Assembly (NCBI RefSeq): GCF_030814475.1
Contig: NZ_JAUSVF010000001.1
Span: 2,439,001 to 2,503,000, forward strand
Length of the DNA stretch: 64,000 bases
Reading direction: 5' to 3'
Origin: Pararhizobium capsulatum DSM 1112
Lineage (GTDB): Bacteria; Pseudomonadota; Alphaproteobacteria; Rhizobiales; Rhizobiaceae
Part shown: in pieces, positions 17,162-26,168 of the stretch
Layout of the letters: each line of letters opens with the position of its first letter
Numbering within the stretch: the first letter of the stretch is position 1
Program-made: the position numbers and the translations under genes
Notes under the pieces: model-generated
The model's database searches: none
What the model was told of the DNA's origin: nothing
The model's input: only the letters and a program-made list of their open reading frames with translations

Positions 17162-18248
17162 GCTTGAAAAACGACCGAAGGTTTCGGCGCTCTTCTCCAT
17201 CCTGTCTCCGTTCATCGCACTGGTCCTGACGCTCATTGCCGGCGCGCTCATGTTTGCGCTGCTCGGCAAGAGCCCGGTAACGGCACTCTACAGCTTCTTC
17301 GTCGAACCACTGATGGAGGTCTGGTCGCTGCATGAACTGGCGATCAAGGCCGGGCCGCTCATCCTGATCGCTGTCGGTCTGTCGGTCTGTTATCGCTCCA
17401 ACAACTGGAATATCGGTGCCGAAGGCCAGTTCATCATGGGTGCGATTGCGGGCTCGATCATTCCCGTAGTGTTCTACCAGTGGCAGTCGCCACTCGTCCT
17501 GCCGTTGATGCTGCTGCTTGGTATGGTAGGTGGTGCTCTGTTTGCCGGTATCCCGGCGTTTCTCAAAGCTCACATGAATACCAATGAGATCCTGACCAGT
17601 CTGATGCTGGTCTATGTAGCGCAGCTCTTCCTCGATTGGCTGGTTCGGGGACCTTGGCGCAACCCGAACGGCATGAATTTTCCGGAAACGCGCACGTTTT
17701 CAGCCGATGCCATTCTCCCGGAAATGATCGCCTCGGGGCGCGCCCATTGGGGTTTTGCCTTTGCCATTATCGCGGCCGTGCTCATCTGGCTGATGATGCG
17801 GTTCACGCTGAAGGGGTTCGAAATCTCGGTGCTCGGGCAATCGGAGCGGGCAGGGCGGTTCGCCGGTTTCTCCTCCCGCAAGATGATCTGGTTTTCCATG
17901 CTGCTTTCCGGCGCTATGGCCGGACTTGCAGGCATCTCCGAGGTTAGCGGTGCAATCCAGCAGCTGCGCCCGGTGATTTCGCCCGGTTATGGCTTCACCG
18001 CCATCATCGTCGCGTTTCTCGGCAGGCTCAATCCCCTTGGCGTTGTCGCGTCAGGCCTCGTGCTCGCGCTTACCTATCTCGGCGGGGAGGCGGCGCAATT
18101 GTCACTCGGTGTTTCCGACAAGGTGACGCGGGTATTCCAGGGCCTCCTTCTCTTCTTCGTGCTCTCCTGCGATACGCTGATCCATTACAAGATCCGCATG
18201 GTCTGGGCGGATATCAACCGAACGGCCAATGACGGAGGAGCGCACTGA
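17151..18248 (+). CDS. BMP-family ABC importer permease (YufP type)
   Basis: This 365-aa inner-membrane permease has around ten hydrophobic segments. LSVCYRSNNWNIGAEGQFIMGA is a motif of YufP/NupP and branched-chain amino acid-type permeases. The ATG at 17151 lies inside the last codons of the ATPase gene, indicating coupling; an open frame from 17112 is shadow. The stop overlaps the next permease start (TGATG). Confidence 0.9.
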   Translation: MRIELEKRPKVSALFSILSPFIALVLTLIAGALMFALLGKSPVTALYSFFVEPLMEVWSLHELAIKAGPLILIAVGLSVCYRSNNWNIGAEGQFIMGAIAGSIIPVVFYQWQSPLVLPLMLLLGMVGGALFAGIPAFLKAHMNTNEILTSLMLVYVAQLFLDWLVRGPWRNPNGMNFPETRTFSADAILPEMIASGRAHWGFAFAIIAAVLIWLMMRFTLKGFEISVLGQSERAGRFAGFSSRKMIWFSMLLSGAMAGLAGISEVSGAIQQLRPVISPGYGFTAIIVAFLGRLNPLGVVASGLVLALTYLGGEAAQLSLGVSDKVTRVFQGLLLFFVLSCDTLIHYKIRMVWADINRTANDGGAH

Positions 18249-19246
18249 TGGGCATCGTAGAAGCCATCCTGCTTACCGTCATCACGGCAGCAACCCCGTT
18301 GGTCATAGCGGCCCTTGGTGAACTGATCACCGAACGGTCCGGCGTCCTCAATCTCGGCGTCGAGGGCATGATGATCATGGGCGCGGCCTGCGCCTTCGTT
18401 GCGACGCAGCTTACCGGCTCGCCCTATATCGGCATCCTCGCCGGCATCGCGTCCGGCGCGCTGTTCTCGCTGCTCTTTGGCTTCCTGACCTTGACGTTGG
18501 TCGCCAATCAGGTCGCCACGGGTCTGGCGCTGACAATCCTGGGACTGGGCGTTTCCGGCATGATCGGCGAACCCTATGTCGGGCAGTCCGGCACCAAACT
18601 CCCGCAGATCGTTTTCCCGCTGCTGGCAGATATCGCTTATCTCGGGCCGCTGCTGTTCAAGCAGGACCTGATCTTTTATCTGTCGATCGCGCTGGTGGTC
18701 GGGGTCAACTGGTTTCTGTTCAAGAGCCGGGCCGGCCTCATGTTGCGCTCGGTCGGCGACAGCCATTCGTCAGCCCATGCGCTTGGCATCAACGTCATCC
18801 GCACGCGCTATCTGGCCGTCATGTTCGGTGGCGCCTGCGCCGGATTGGCAGGTGCGCAGCTATCGCTCGTCTACACGCCGCAATGGGTGGAAAACATGTC
18901 GGCCGGCCGGGGCTGGATCGCTCTGGCGCTGGTGGTGTTTGCTTCCTGGCGGCCTTGGCGCGTCGTGGTGGGCGGTTATCTGTTCGGAGCGGTGACGATT
19001 GCCCAATTGCATCTCCAGGCCTTTGATCTGGAAGCATTTTTGCATTCTATTCTATCTCTTTCTTCCGATTCGATGTCTCAGACACTTCTGAACATTGTGG
19101 TGGGCGCTCTGAAAACGCCGCAGTTCCTTTCCGCTCTTCCCTATCTTGCGACAATTGCTGTACTAATCGTCATCTCGCACAACCGTCGTACGACGCTGAT
19201 CAACACGCCGGCGTCTCTCGGCAAATCCTTCGTGCCGGATCGATAA
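18248..19246 (+). CDS. BMP-family ABC importer permease (YufQ type)
   Basis: This is the second permease subunit, 332 aa. It has ALGELITERSGVLNLGVEGMMIMGAACAF near the N-terminus, the signature of YufQ/NupQ-like subunits, and about nine hydrophobic segments. It starts one base inside the stop of the partner permease. The substrate-binding protein follows after 37 bases. Confidence 0.9.
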   Translation: MGIVEAILLTVITAATPLVIAALGELITERSGVLNLGVEGMMIMGAACAFVATQLTGSPYIGILAGIASGALFSLLFGFLTLTLVANQVATGLALTILGLGVSGMIGEPYVGQSGTKLPQIVFPLLADIAYLGPLLFKQDLIFYLSIALVVGVNWFLFKSRAGLMLRSVGDSHSSAHALGINVIRTRYLAVMFGGACAGLAGAQLSLVYTPQWVENMSAGRGWIALALVVFASWRPWRVVVGGYLFGAVTIAQLHLQAFDLEAFLHSILSLSSDSMSQTLLNIVVGALKTPQFLSALPYLATIAVLIVISHNRRTTLINTPASLGKSFVPDR

Positions 19247-19283
19247 AACAACAAAATTTCAAAACCAAACCACAGGGGTCAAT

Positions 19284-20354
19284 ATGAAAAAACTTCTTTT
19301 CGCGCTTGCAACGACTGCGGCCGTTCTCGGCTTCACAGCTGCCGCCAGCGCCCAGGACAAGGCCAAGATCTGCTTCATCTATGTTGGCTCCAAGACCGAC
19401 GGCGGCTGGACGCAGGCTCATGACCTCGGACGCCAGGAGCTGGAAAAGGCTCTCGGCGACAAGATCGAGACCCAGTTCCTCGAAAACGTTCCCGAAGGCC
19501 CGGATGCGGAACGTGCGCTCGAGCGTCTTGCCCGTTCCGGCTGCGGTCTGATCTTCGCGACCTCCTTCGGCTTCATGGATGCAACGGTCAAGATCGCCGA
19601 AAAATTCCCGGACGTGAAATTCGAACATGCCACCGGCTACAAGACAGCGCCTAACCTCGCGACCTACAACAGCCGATTCTACGAAGGCCGCTACATTCAG
19701 GGCCAGATTGCTGCGAAGATTTCGCAGAAGGGCGTCGCCGGCTACATCGCGTCCTTCCCGATCCCGGAAGTCGTCATGGGCATCAACTCGTTCCTGATCG
19801 GCGCGCGCTCGGTCAATCCGGACTTCAAGATCAAGGTTGTATGGGCCAACACCTGGTTCGACCCAGGCAAGGAAGCGGATGCTGCCAAGGCGCTGATCGA
19901 CCAGGGCGTCGATGTAATCACCCAGCACACCGACACGACCGCCCCGATGCAGGTTGCCGCCGAGCGTGGCATCAAGGCTTTCGGTCAGGCTTCCGATATG
20001 ATCAAGGCTGGCCCGGAAACCCAGCTGACGGCGATCGTCGATACCTGGGGCGCTTACTACATCAAGCGCACGCAGGCCTTCATCGACGGCAAGTGGGAAA
20101 CCACCTCAAGCTGGGACGGTCTGAAGGACGGCATCCTGACCATGGCGCCCTACACCAACATGCCGGATGACGTGAAGGCGATGGCGACCGAAACCGAAGC
20201 CAAGATCAAGTCTGGAGAACTGAAGCCCTTTACCGGCCCGCTGAAGAAGCAGGACGGCAGCGAGTGGCTGGCAGCCGGCGCGTCATCGGATGACGGCACG
20301 CTGCTTGGCATGAACTTCTATGTCGAAGGCGTGGATGACAAGCTGCCGCAATAA
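19284..20354 (+). CDS. BMP-family substrate-binding protein
   Basis: This periplasmic binding protein of the Bmp/Med (PnrA-like) family has 356 aa. The N-terminal 23 residues form a Sec signal peptide (MKKLLFALATTAAV...AASAQ). The mature part has CFIYVGSKTDGGWTQAHDLGRQELEK and GCGLIFATSFGFMDATVKIAEKFPDVKFEHATGYK, both family signatures. No lipobox cysteine is seen. The ligand may be a nucleoside, purine or riboflavin; the sequence does not decide. A terminator hairpin follows. Confidence 0.9.
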   Translation: MKKLLFALATTAAVLGFTAAASAQDKAKICFIYVGSKTDGGWTQAHDLGRQELEKALGDKIETQFLENVPEGPDAERALERLARSGCGLIFATSFGFMDATVKIAEKFPDVKFEHATGYKTAPNLATYNSRFYEGRYIQGQIAAKISQKGVAGYIASFPIPEVVMGINSFLIGARSVNPDFKIKVVWANTWFDPGKEADAAKALIDQGVDVITQHTDTTAPMQVAAERGIKAFGQASDMIKAGPETQLTAIVDTWGAYYIKRTQAFIDGKWETTSSWDGLKDGILTMAPYTNMPDDVKAMATETEAKIKSGELKPFTGPLKKQDGSEWLAAGASSDDGTLLGMNFYVEGVDDKLPQ

Positions 20355-20381
20355 GGCCTGAAGGCTTTTCTGAAACACGAA

Positions 20382-20409
20382 AGGGGCGGCTCTCAGAGTC
20401 GCCCCTTCC
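20382..20409 (+). terminator. Rho-independent-like terminator after the BMP operon
   Basis: GGGGCGGCT and AGTCGCCCC form a stem with one G-T wobble around a short loop. It is followed by TTCC and a TTTT-containing stretch. It lies 30 bases after the stop of the binding-protein gene. Confidence 0.7.
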
Positions 20410-20475
20410 TGCGTTTTCACGGGCTTTAAAAGCATTGAGAAAATATGCTTCTCGGTCACAAATAGCCGTTTACAT

Positions 20476-20494
20476 AAATCATATAGTATGATTT
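20476..20494. promoter_or_regulatory. Candidate operator palindrome upstream of ytfQ
   Basis: AAATCATA-TAG-TATGATTT is a perfect inverted repeat with 8-base arms, 44 bases before the ytfQ start. Its size and AT-rich centre fit a dimeric GntR/FadR-type repressor site, and the operon ends with such a regulator gene. The same bases contain a plausible -10 element (TATAGT). The function is inferred. Confidence 0.55.
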
Positions 20495-20537
20495 TTTACA
20501 CCTGCTGCTGAGGAGCAGCGTTCTTTGGGAGGAAATC

Positions 20538-21500
20538 ATGAAATTGAAAAACGCACTCGCGAGTGCCACGATTCTTGCTGCCTGCATGTTCGGTTCGGCG
20601 CATGCTGCCGATCTGACCATCGGCTTTTCGCAGATCGGTTCCGAATCCGGCTGGCGTGCGGCGGAAACCACGCTGACCAAGCAGCAGGCCGAAAAGCGCG
20701 GCATCGACCTGAAGTTTGCTGACGCACAGCAGAAGCAGGAAAACCAGATCAAGGCGCTTCGCTCGTTCATCGCCCAGGGCGTGGACGCAATCCTGGTCGC
20801 CCCGGTCGTTGCAACGGGCTGGGATGAAGTCCTGACCGAAGCCAAGGACGCTGACATTCCGGTCATTCTTCTCGACCGCACCGTCGATTCGTCGAAGGAC
20901 CTCTACCTGACCGCGGTCACGTCCGACCTCGTCCATGAAGGCAATGTTGCCGGTAAATGGCTGGTTGACAATGTTGCGGGCAAGCCTTGCAACGTTGTCG
21001 AGCTTCAGGGCACCACCGGTTCTTCTCCGGCTATCGACCGCAAGAAAGGCTTCGAAGAAGCTCTTGCCGGCCATGATAACCTGAAAATCATCCGCAGCCA
21101 GACCGGCGACTTTACCCGCACCAAGGGCAAGGAAGTCATGGAAAGCTTCCTGAAGGCGGAAGATGGCGGCAAGAACATCTGTGCGCTCTACGCCCACAAT
21201 GACGACATGGCCGTTGGCGCTATCCAGGCGATCAAGGAAGCCGGCCTGAAGCCGGGCAAGGACATCCTCGTCGTTTCGATCGATGCTGTTCCGGACATCT
21301 TCCAGGCAATGGCGGCTGGTGAAGCGAACGCGACTGTCGAACTGACCCCAAACATGGCCGGCCCGGCGCTCGACGCGCTCGATGCCTACCTGAAGGACAA
21401 GAAGGAGCCACCGAAGTGGATCCAGACGGAATCGAAGCTCTACACGCAGGCTGACGATCCGCAGAAGGTCTACGAAGCCAAGAAGGGTCTCGGTTACTGA
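20538..21500 (+). CDS. ytfQ: Sugar ABC transporter substrate-binding protein (YtfQ, galactofuranose type)
   Basis: This is a periplasmic sugar-binding protein of 320 aa with a signal peptide ending AHAAD. DLTIGFSQIGSESGWRAAET opens the mature protein and is characteristic of YtfQ, which binds galactofuranose in E. coli. KALRSFIAQGVDAILVAPVVATGWD and YAHNDDMAVGAIQAI are typical of the periplasmic binding fold of the LacI/RbsB superfamily. The start ATG is preceded by GGGAGGAAATC. The order ytfQ, ytfR, ytfT, yjfF matches the E. coli operon. Confidence 0.92.
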   Translation: MKLKNALASATILAACMFGSAHAADLTIGFSQIGSESGWRAAETTLTKQQAEKRGIDLKFADAQQKQENQIKALRSFIAQGVDAILVAPVVATGWDEVLTEAKDADIPVILLDRTVDSSKDLYLTAVTSDLVHEGNVAGKWLVDNVAGKPCNVVELQGTTGSSPAIDRKKGFEEALAGHDNLKIIRSQTGDFTRTKGKEVMESFLKAEDGGKNICALYAHNDDMAVGAIQAIKEAGLKPGKDILVVSIDAVPDIFQAMAAGEANATVELTPNMAGPALDALDAYLKDKKEPPKWIQTESKLYTQADDPQKVYEAKKGLGY

Positions 21501-21513
21501 CCATCGGCAAACG

Positions 21514-21540
21514 AGCGCCGCGCGAATGCGGCGCTTTGCT
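21514..21540 (+). terminator. Intra-operon attenuator hairpin between ytfQ and ytfR
   Basis: AGCGCCGC (21514-21521) and GCGGCGCT (21528-21535) form a perfect 8-bp stem with a 6-base loop, followed by TTTGCT. It could act as a partial terminator or 3' stabilizer, giving more binding protein than transporter. This is common in such operons and is inferred here. Confidence 0.6.
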
Positions 21541-21727
21541 GATACTGGAGATGAAGCCGTTTCTGCTTTTCCAATATCTGCAAGCGCCTCAGAATCCGGC
21601 AGTTTGCTGCCGGATTTCCTAAATGGTAAGTAATCATTAACCCAGTGCCTGTTGCCCAGGACTGCTTCGGCGGTCTTGGCGTCTTGTGCTACGCCGTGCA
21701 TGCGCGGTACTGCCTCCGGAAGCCGGA

Positions 21728-23251
21728 ATGATGCAAAGCAATGACGAAATTCTCTCCGCCTCGGGCATAGTCAAACGGTTTCCCGGCGCCATCGCCCTAG
21801 ACCATGTCAATTTTTCCCTCCGGCGCGGCGAGGTTCACGCGCTGCTTGGTGAAAATGGCGCAGGAAAATCCACCCTTATCAAATGCATGACCGGCGCCTA
21901 CCGCCGTGACGAGGGCTCGCTTCGCCTGGATGGCGTTGAAATCGACCCGCGTGACCCGCTTAATGCCCAGGCACTCGGCATCGGTACCGTTTATCAGGAA
22001 GTCAACCTGCTCGGTAACCTCAGCGTTGCGGAGAATCTTTTCCTGGGACGTCAGCCGAAACGGTTCGGTCTCGTCAACACAGGCGAAATGAACCGCCGCG
22101 CGCGGGCGCTGCTCTCGGACTACGGCATGGATATCAACGTATCACGGGCGTTGGAGAGCTACTCGGTCGCCGTTCAGCAGGTGGTGGCGATCGCCCGTGC
22201 CGTCGATCTCTCCGGCAAGGTTCTCATTCTCGATGAGCCAACAGCCAGCCTCGACGCGCAGGAAGTCGAAATGCTCTTCGGGATCGTTCGCGGTCTGAAG
22301 GCGAGAGGCCTTGGGGTCGTTTTCATCACCCACTTTCTTGAGCAGGTATACGCACTCTCTGATCGCATTACTGTTCTTCGCAACGGCCAGTTCGTCGGCA
22401 CGCGTGACACGGCATCGCTGCCGCGTAAGGATCTGGTAACCATGATGCTCGGTCATGAGCTTCTGGCGGCCGAGAAGGAAGCCAATGCCCATGACGCGGC
22501 GACAGGCGATGTTCGCTTCCAGTTCCACAATTATGGCAAGACGGGAAAGATCAAGCCGTTTGATCTTTCTGTCCGCAAAGGCGAAGTGGTCGGGATTGCC
22601 GGACTGCTTGGCTCTGGCCGCACCGAAACCGCGCAGCTTCTGTTTGGCGTCGACAAATCCGACAGCGGAAAGGCTGAAGTTGGCGGTCGGTCCGTCAATC
22701 TTAACTCGCCACATGCCGCGATCGCGGAAGGGTTTGGTTTCTGTCCGGAAGATCGCAAGATGGAAGGCATCATCGGCGACCTCTCCATTCGCGAAAATAT
22801 AGCCCTTGCGCTTCAGGCCAGGCGTGGCTGGGCCCGTCCGCTCTCGCGCTCGGAGCAGATTTCGCTCGCGGATCGCTACATCAAGGCGCTCGACATCCGC
22901 ACCACCGACCGGGAAAAGCCAATCAAGCTGCTCTCAGGTGGAAACCAGCAAAAGGCCATTCTTGCCCGCTGGCTTGCAACAAACCCGCAGTTTCTCATCC
23001 TGGATGAACCGACGCGCGGCATTGACGTGGGCGCCCACGCCGAAATCATTCGGCTGATCGAGGAACTCTGCGCGCAAGGTATGTCACTGCTGGTGATCTC
23101 ATCGGAGCTGGAGGAACTCGTCGCTTACAGCGCCCGCATTCTGGTGCTTCGCGACAGGGAACATGTAGCCGAGTTGACCGGCAGCGCCATCACCACCCAA
23201 AACATCGTCAACGCGATCGCTGCCGGATCTGTCGAAAAGGGAATACAATGA
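21728..23251 (+). CDS. ytfR: Sugar ABC transporter double ATP-binding protein (YtfR)
   Basis: The 507-aa ATPase of the galactofuranose-type importer has two ABC domains. The first has Walker A GENGAGKST and Walker B VLILDEPTASLD. The second has the degenerate P-loop GLLGSGRTET and signature LLSGGNQQKAILARWLA with FLILDEPTRGIDVG, as in RbsA/YtfR. The start is ATG 21728 (or 21731); the open frame to 21686 has no start signal. The stop overlaps the permease start (ATGA). Confidence 0.92.
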   Translation: MMQSNDEILSASGIVKRFPGAIALDHVNFSLRRGEVHALLGENGAGKSTLIKCMTGAYRRDEGSLRLDGVEIDPRDPLNAQALGIGTVYQEVNLLGNLSVAENLFLGRQPKRFGLVNTGEMNRRARALLSDYGMDINVSRALESYSVAVQQVVAIARAVDLSGKVLILDEPTASLDAQEVEMLFGIVRGLKARGLGVVFITHFLEQVYALSDRITVLRNGQFVGTRDTASLPRKDLVTMMLGHELLAAEKEANAHDAATGDVRFQFHNYGKTGKIKPFDLSVRKGEVVGIAGLLGSGRTETAQLLFGVDKSDSGKAEVGGRSVNLNSPHAAIAEGFGFCPEDRKMEGIIGDLSIRENIALALQARRGWARPLSRSEQISLADRYIKALDIRTTDREKPIKLLSGGNQQKAILARWLATNPQFLILDEPTRGIDVGAHAEIIRLIEELCAQGMSLLVISSELEELVAYSARILVLRDREHVAELTGSAITTQNIVNAIAAGSVEKGIQ

Positions 23252-24273
23252 TGGAAAGCGCGCAACGCCTCCTTTGGCGACTGCTGCCGCAGGTGGTGGC
23301 TCTCGTCCTTATTCTCATCCTGATCAGGCTTGTTTTCCCGGGATTCTATTCGATAGAGTTTCAGAATGAGCGGCTTTACGGCAGCCTGATCGACGTTCTC
23401 AATCGCGGTGCGCCCGTCGCGCTTCTTGCCGTGGGCATGACAGTCGTCATTGCCACCAAAGGCATCGATCTATCTGTCGGTGCAGTCATGGCCATCTGCG
23501 GCGCTGTTGCAGCAGCCTCGAGCGTGCGCGGCGACCCGTTGGTCCTGACGCTCGTACTGACCGTCGGCGTTGGTCTGGTCTGCGGCGTGTGGAACGGTTT
23601 CCTGGTCTCGGTTCTCAATATTCAGCCGATCGTGGCGACGCTGGTGCTGATGGTTGCAGGACGCGGTATCGCGCAGCTGGTCACGGAAGGTGCCATTCTG
23701 ACCTTCAACGATCCAGGCCTGATCTTTATCGGAAGCGGGTCTTTTGCGGCATTGCCCATGCCGGTCGTTATCTGGTTTGTGTTCGGCATTGCTATTGCCG
23801 TTCTTCTGCGGCGAACGGCGCTGGGACTGTTGATCGAGGCTGTGGGCATCAACAGGCGGGCAAGTACGTTGGCGGGTATCCGCACGCCCGTTCTGTTGAT
23901 GGCGGCTTACATGCTTTCCGGCCTTTGCGCCGCGATTGCCGGCATCATCGTTGCTGCCGATATCCGGGGTGCCGATGCCAACAATGCCGGCCTCTGGCTC
24001 GAACTCGATGCGATCCTGGCGGTTGTCGTTGGCGGAAATTCGTTGCTGGGCGGCCGGTTCAGCATCATCGCCTCGCTGATCGGCGCCATGATCATTCAGG
24101 CTGTCAATACCGGCATCCTGCTGTCCGGGTTCCCACCGGAGTTCAACCTCATCATCAAGGCTGCGATCATCGTCATCATTCTCGTAATCCAGTCCCCGAA
24201 AGTGCAGGCCGCCCTGACCTTCCTGGCTGCCAGGTCCACGCGTAAGCGTGAAGTGGAGCAAACGGCGCGATGA
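23248..24273 (+). CDS. ytfT: Sugar ABC transporter permease (YtfT)
   Basis: This inner-membrane permease of 341 aa belongs to the RbsC-like BPD_transp_2 family. GMTVVIATKGIDLSVGAVMAICGAV is the family hallmark. About ten hydrophobic segments are visible, and the C-terminus is basic (STRKREVEQTAR). It overlaps both neighbours by four bases. The function as one half of the YtfQRT-YjfF channel follows from synteny and motif. Confidence 0.92.
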   Translation: MMESAQRLLWRLLPQVVALVLILILIRLVFPGFYSIEFQNERLYGSLIDVLNRGAPVALLAVGMTVVIATKGIDLSVGAVMAICGAVAAASSVRGDPLVLTLVLTVGVGLVCGVWNGFLVSVLNIQPIVATLVLMVAGRGIAQLVTEGAILTFNDPGLIFIGSGSFAALPMPVVIWFVFGIAIAVLLRRTALGLLIEAVGINRRASTLAGIRTPVLLMAAYMLSGLCAAIAGIIVAADIRGADANNAGLWLELDAILAVVVGGNSLLGGRFSIIASLIGAMIIQAVNTGILLSGFPPEFNLIIKAAIIVIILVIQSPKVQAALTFLAARSTRKREVEQTAR

Positions 24274-25238
24274 ACCAGAAATACCTTCCTCTGATTGCAA
24301 CGATCGTCATCTTCATCGTCGCCTATGCGATATGCGCGCTGCAATACCCCAACATGCTGTCGACCCGCGTGATCGGCAACCTTCTGACCGACAACGCCTT
24401 TCTGGGTATCGCCGCGGTGGGCATGACCTTCGTCATCCTTTCCGGCGGGATCGACCTGTCGATCGGGTCGGTGATTGCATTTACCGGCATTTTCCTGGCC
24501 GTCATGCTGGAAACCACGAGCATCCACCCGCTTCTGGCTTTTGTTCTGGCGCTCATCATCACCACGGCTTTCGGCGCAATCATGGGCGCGATCATTCACT
24601 ATCTGGAAATGCCGGCCTTTATCGTCACGCTGGCCGGCATGTTCCTCGCGCGCGGCATGGCCTTTGTAATCTCGATCGACTCGATCCCCGTGCGACATCC
24701 GTTCTATGCAACACTCAAGACCTTCTACTACAAGCTGCCAGGAGGCGGGCGCATCACGCTCATCGGTGGATTGATGCTTCTGGTTTTCCTCGCTGGCATC
24801 ATCATCGCGCAGCGCACCCGTTTCGGCACAAATGTCTACGCCCTTGGCGGTGGCACGCAGACTGCGGCATTGATGGGCGTGCCGGTCGCACGCACGACAA
24901 TCCTGATCTATGCGCTTTCGGGCTTTCTGGCGGGACTATCGGGAATCGTTTATTCGCTTTACACATCAGCAGGATATTCGCTCGCCACCGTTGGTGTGGA
25001 GCTCGATGCCATCGCTGCGGTCGTGATTGGAGGCACGCTGTTGACGGGGGGAGCCGGGTTTGTTGGAGGCACACTCGTGGGCGTTCTCATTCAGGGGCTT
25101 ATCCAGACCTACATCACCTTCGACGGTTCGCTGTCGAGTTGGTGGACGAAGATCTTGATCGGCGGTCTGCTGTTTGCGTTCATTCTGATGCAGAAGGCGA
25201 TCCTGTTCGTGTCACGACGCAGCAGAAGTTATGCGTAA
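24270..25238 (+). CDS. yjfF: Sugar ABC transporter permease (YjfF)
   Basis: This is the second permease of the importer, 322 aa. It carries GMTFVILSGGIDLSIGSVIAFTGIF and YALGGGTQTAALMGVPVARTTI, both typical of YjfF/RbsC permeases. The start overlaps ytfT by four bases. The regulator gene follows within 26 bases, so it is probably on the same transcript. Confidence 0.92.
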   Translation: MNQKYLPLIATIVIFIVAYAICALQYPNMLSTRVIGNLLTDNAFLGIAAVGMTFVILSGGIDLSIGSVIAFTGIFLAVMLETTSIHPLLAFVLALIITTAFGAIMGAIIHYLEMPAFIVTLAGMFLARGMAFVISIDSIPVRHPFYATLKTFYYKLPGGGRITLIGGLMLLVFLAGIIIAQRTRFGTNVYALGGGTQTAALMGVPVARTTILIYALSGFLAGLSGIVYSLYTSAGYSLATVGVELDAIAAVVIGGTLLTGGAGFVGGTLVGVLIQGLIQTYITFDGSLSSWWTKILIGGLLFAFILMQKAILFVSRRSRSYA

Positions 25239-25263
25239 GGGGGAGTAATTGCGTAAAGGTTTG

Positions 25264-26004
25264 ATGGAAACGGTGATTATGGGGGCAAGCGCCCGCACCA
25301 GTCATGCCCAGGTGGTGGGCGAGCTCGGCAAGGCAATTGTTTCGGGCCAGTTTCCAGTCGGATCGATTTTGCCGGGCGACGGTGAATTGGCGATGCGCTT
25401 CAAGGTGTCGCGCACTGTTTTGCGCGAGGCGATGAAAACGCTCGCGGCCAAGGGGCTCATCGTGCCACGCGCCCGGATCGGTACGCGAGTGACTGAGAAG
25501 AGCCAGTGGAACCTGTTCGACAATGACATTCTGACCTGGCATTTCAACGGCGGCGTCGATGAGGAATTCCTCTATCACCTGAGCGAAATCCGCCTCGCCT
25601 TCGAGCCTCACGCAGCGGAACTTGCGGCACGGAACGCCACGGAGGCCGAGATAAGCAACATGATGCGGCTCGCCGTTGCCATGGGCGATGAAAACCACAG
25701 CGCCGAGACGCTTGCCGGCGCCGATTTGAAGTTTCACATCGCGGTACTCGAGGCGTCAGGCAATCCATTCATGCGCACGGTTGGCGGGCTTATCGAGGCT
25801 GCACTTGTCGGCGTGTTCAAGCTGAGCTCTCCGGTGGAGGACAAGAGCGGTATTGCCGAGATTTCCCGCAATCATATCCGTATCGTCGAACAGATCAGCC
25901 GGCGCGACGAGCCTGCCGCCCGCGCCGCGATGGAACATGTCATTCGCGTCGGGCGTGAAAGAGTGCGAGAGGCTTTTCGCCAGGACGAGGGAAGCCGAGC
26001 TTAA
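25264..26004 (+). CDS. GntR family transcriptional regulator, FadR/FCD subfamily
   Basis: The 246-aa regulator has an N-terminal winged helix (VVGELGKAIVSGQFPVGSILPGDGELAMRFKVSRTVLREAMKTL). A helical FCD ligand-binding domain follows, with the metal-binding pattern EIRLAFEPHAAELAA, DLKFHIAVLEASGNPF and NHIRIVEQI. ATG 25264 follows AAAGG; a TTG at 25249 behind GGGGGAG is an equally serious alternative. Being last in the ytfQRT-yjfF operon, it probably controls it, with the palindrome at 20476 as the candidate site. The effector is likely a sugar or sugar acid. Confidence 0.88.
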   Translation: METVIMGASARTSHAQVVGELGKAIVSGQFPVGSILPGDGELAMRFKVSRTVLREAMKTLAAKGLIVPRARIGTRVTEKSQWNLFDNDILTWHFNGGVDEEFLYHLSEIRLAFEPHAAELAARNATEAEISNMMRLAVAMGDENHSAETLAGADLKFHIAVLEASGNPFMRTVGGLIEAALVGVFKLSSPVEDKSGIAEISRNHIRIVEQISRRDEPAARAAMEHVIRVGRERVREAFRQDEGSRA

Positions 26005-26168
26005 AGAGACCGTGTTCCCTTGCTATCGGGCTGCCCACGCACTTTTGCCCTCATAAGCCTTAAATCGCCATGGATTGTCTTGCCGTTCCGGGCTCTTCCG
26101 CCTATCTGGTGGAACATCGCGTGGCGCAGCCTGTCGGTCTGTGCTTGTTCCAACGGTGATTGAGGGCT

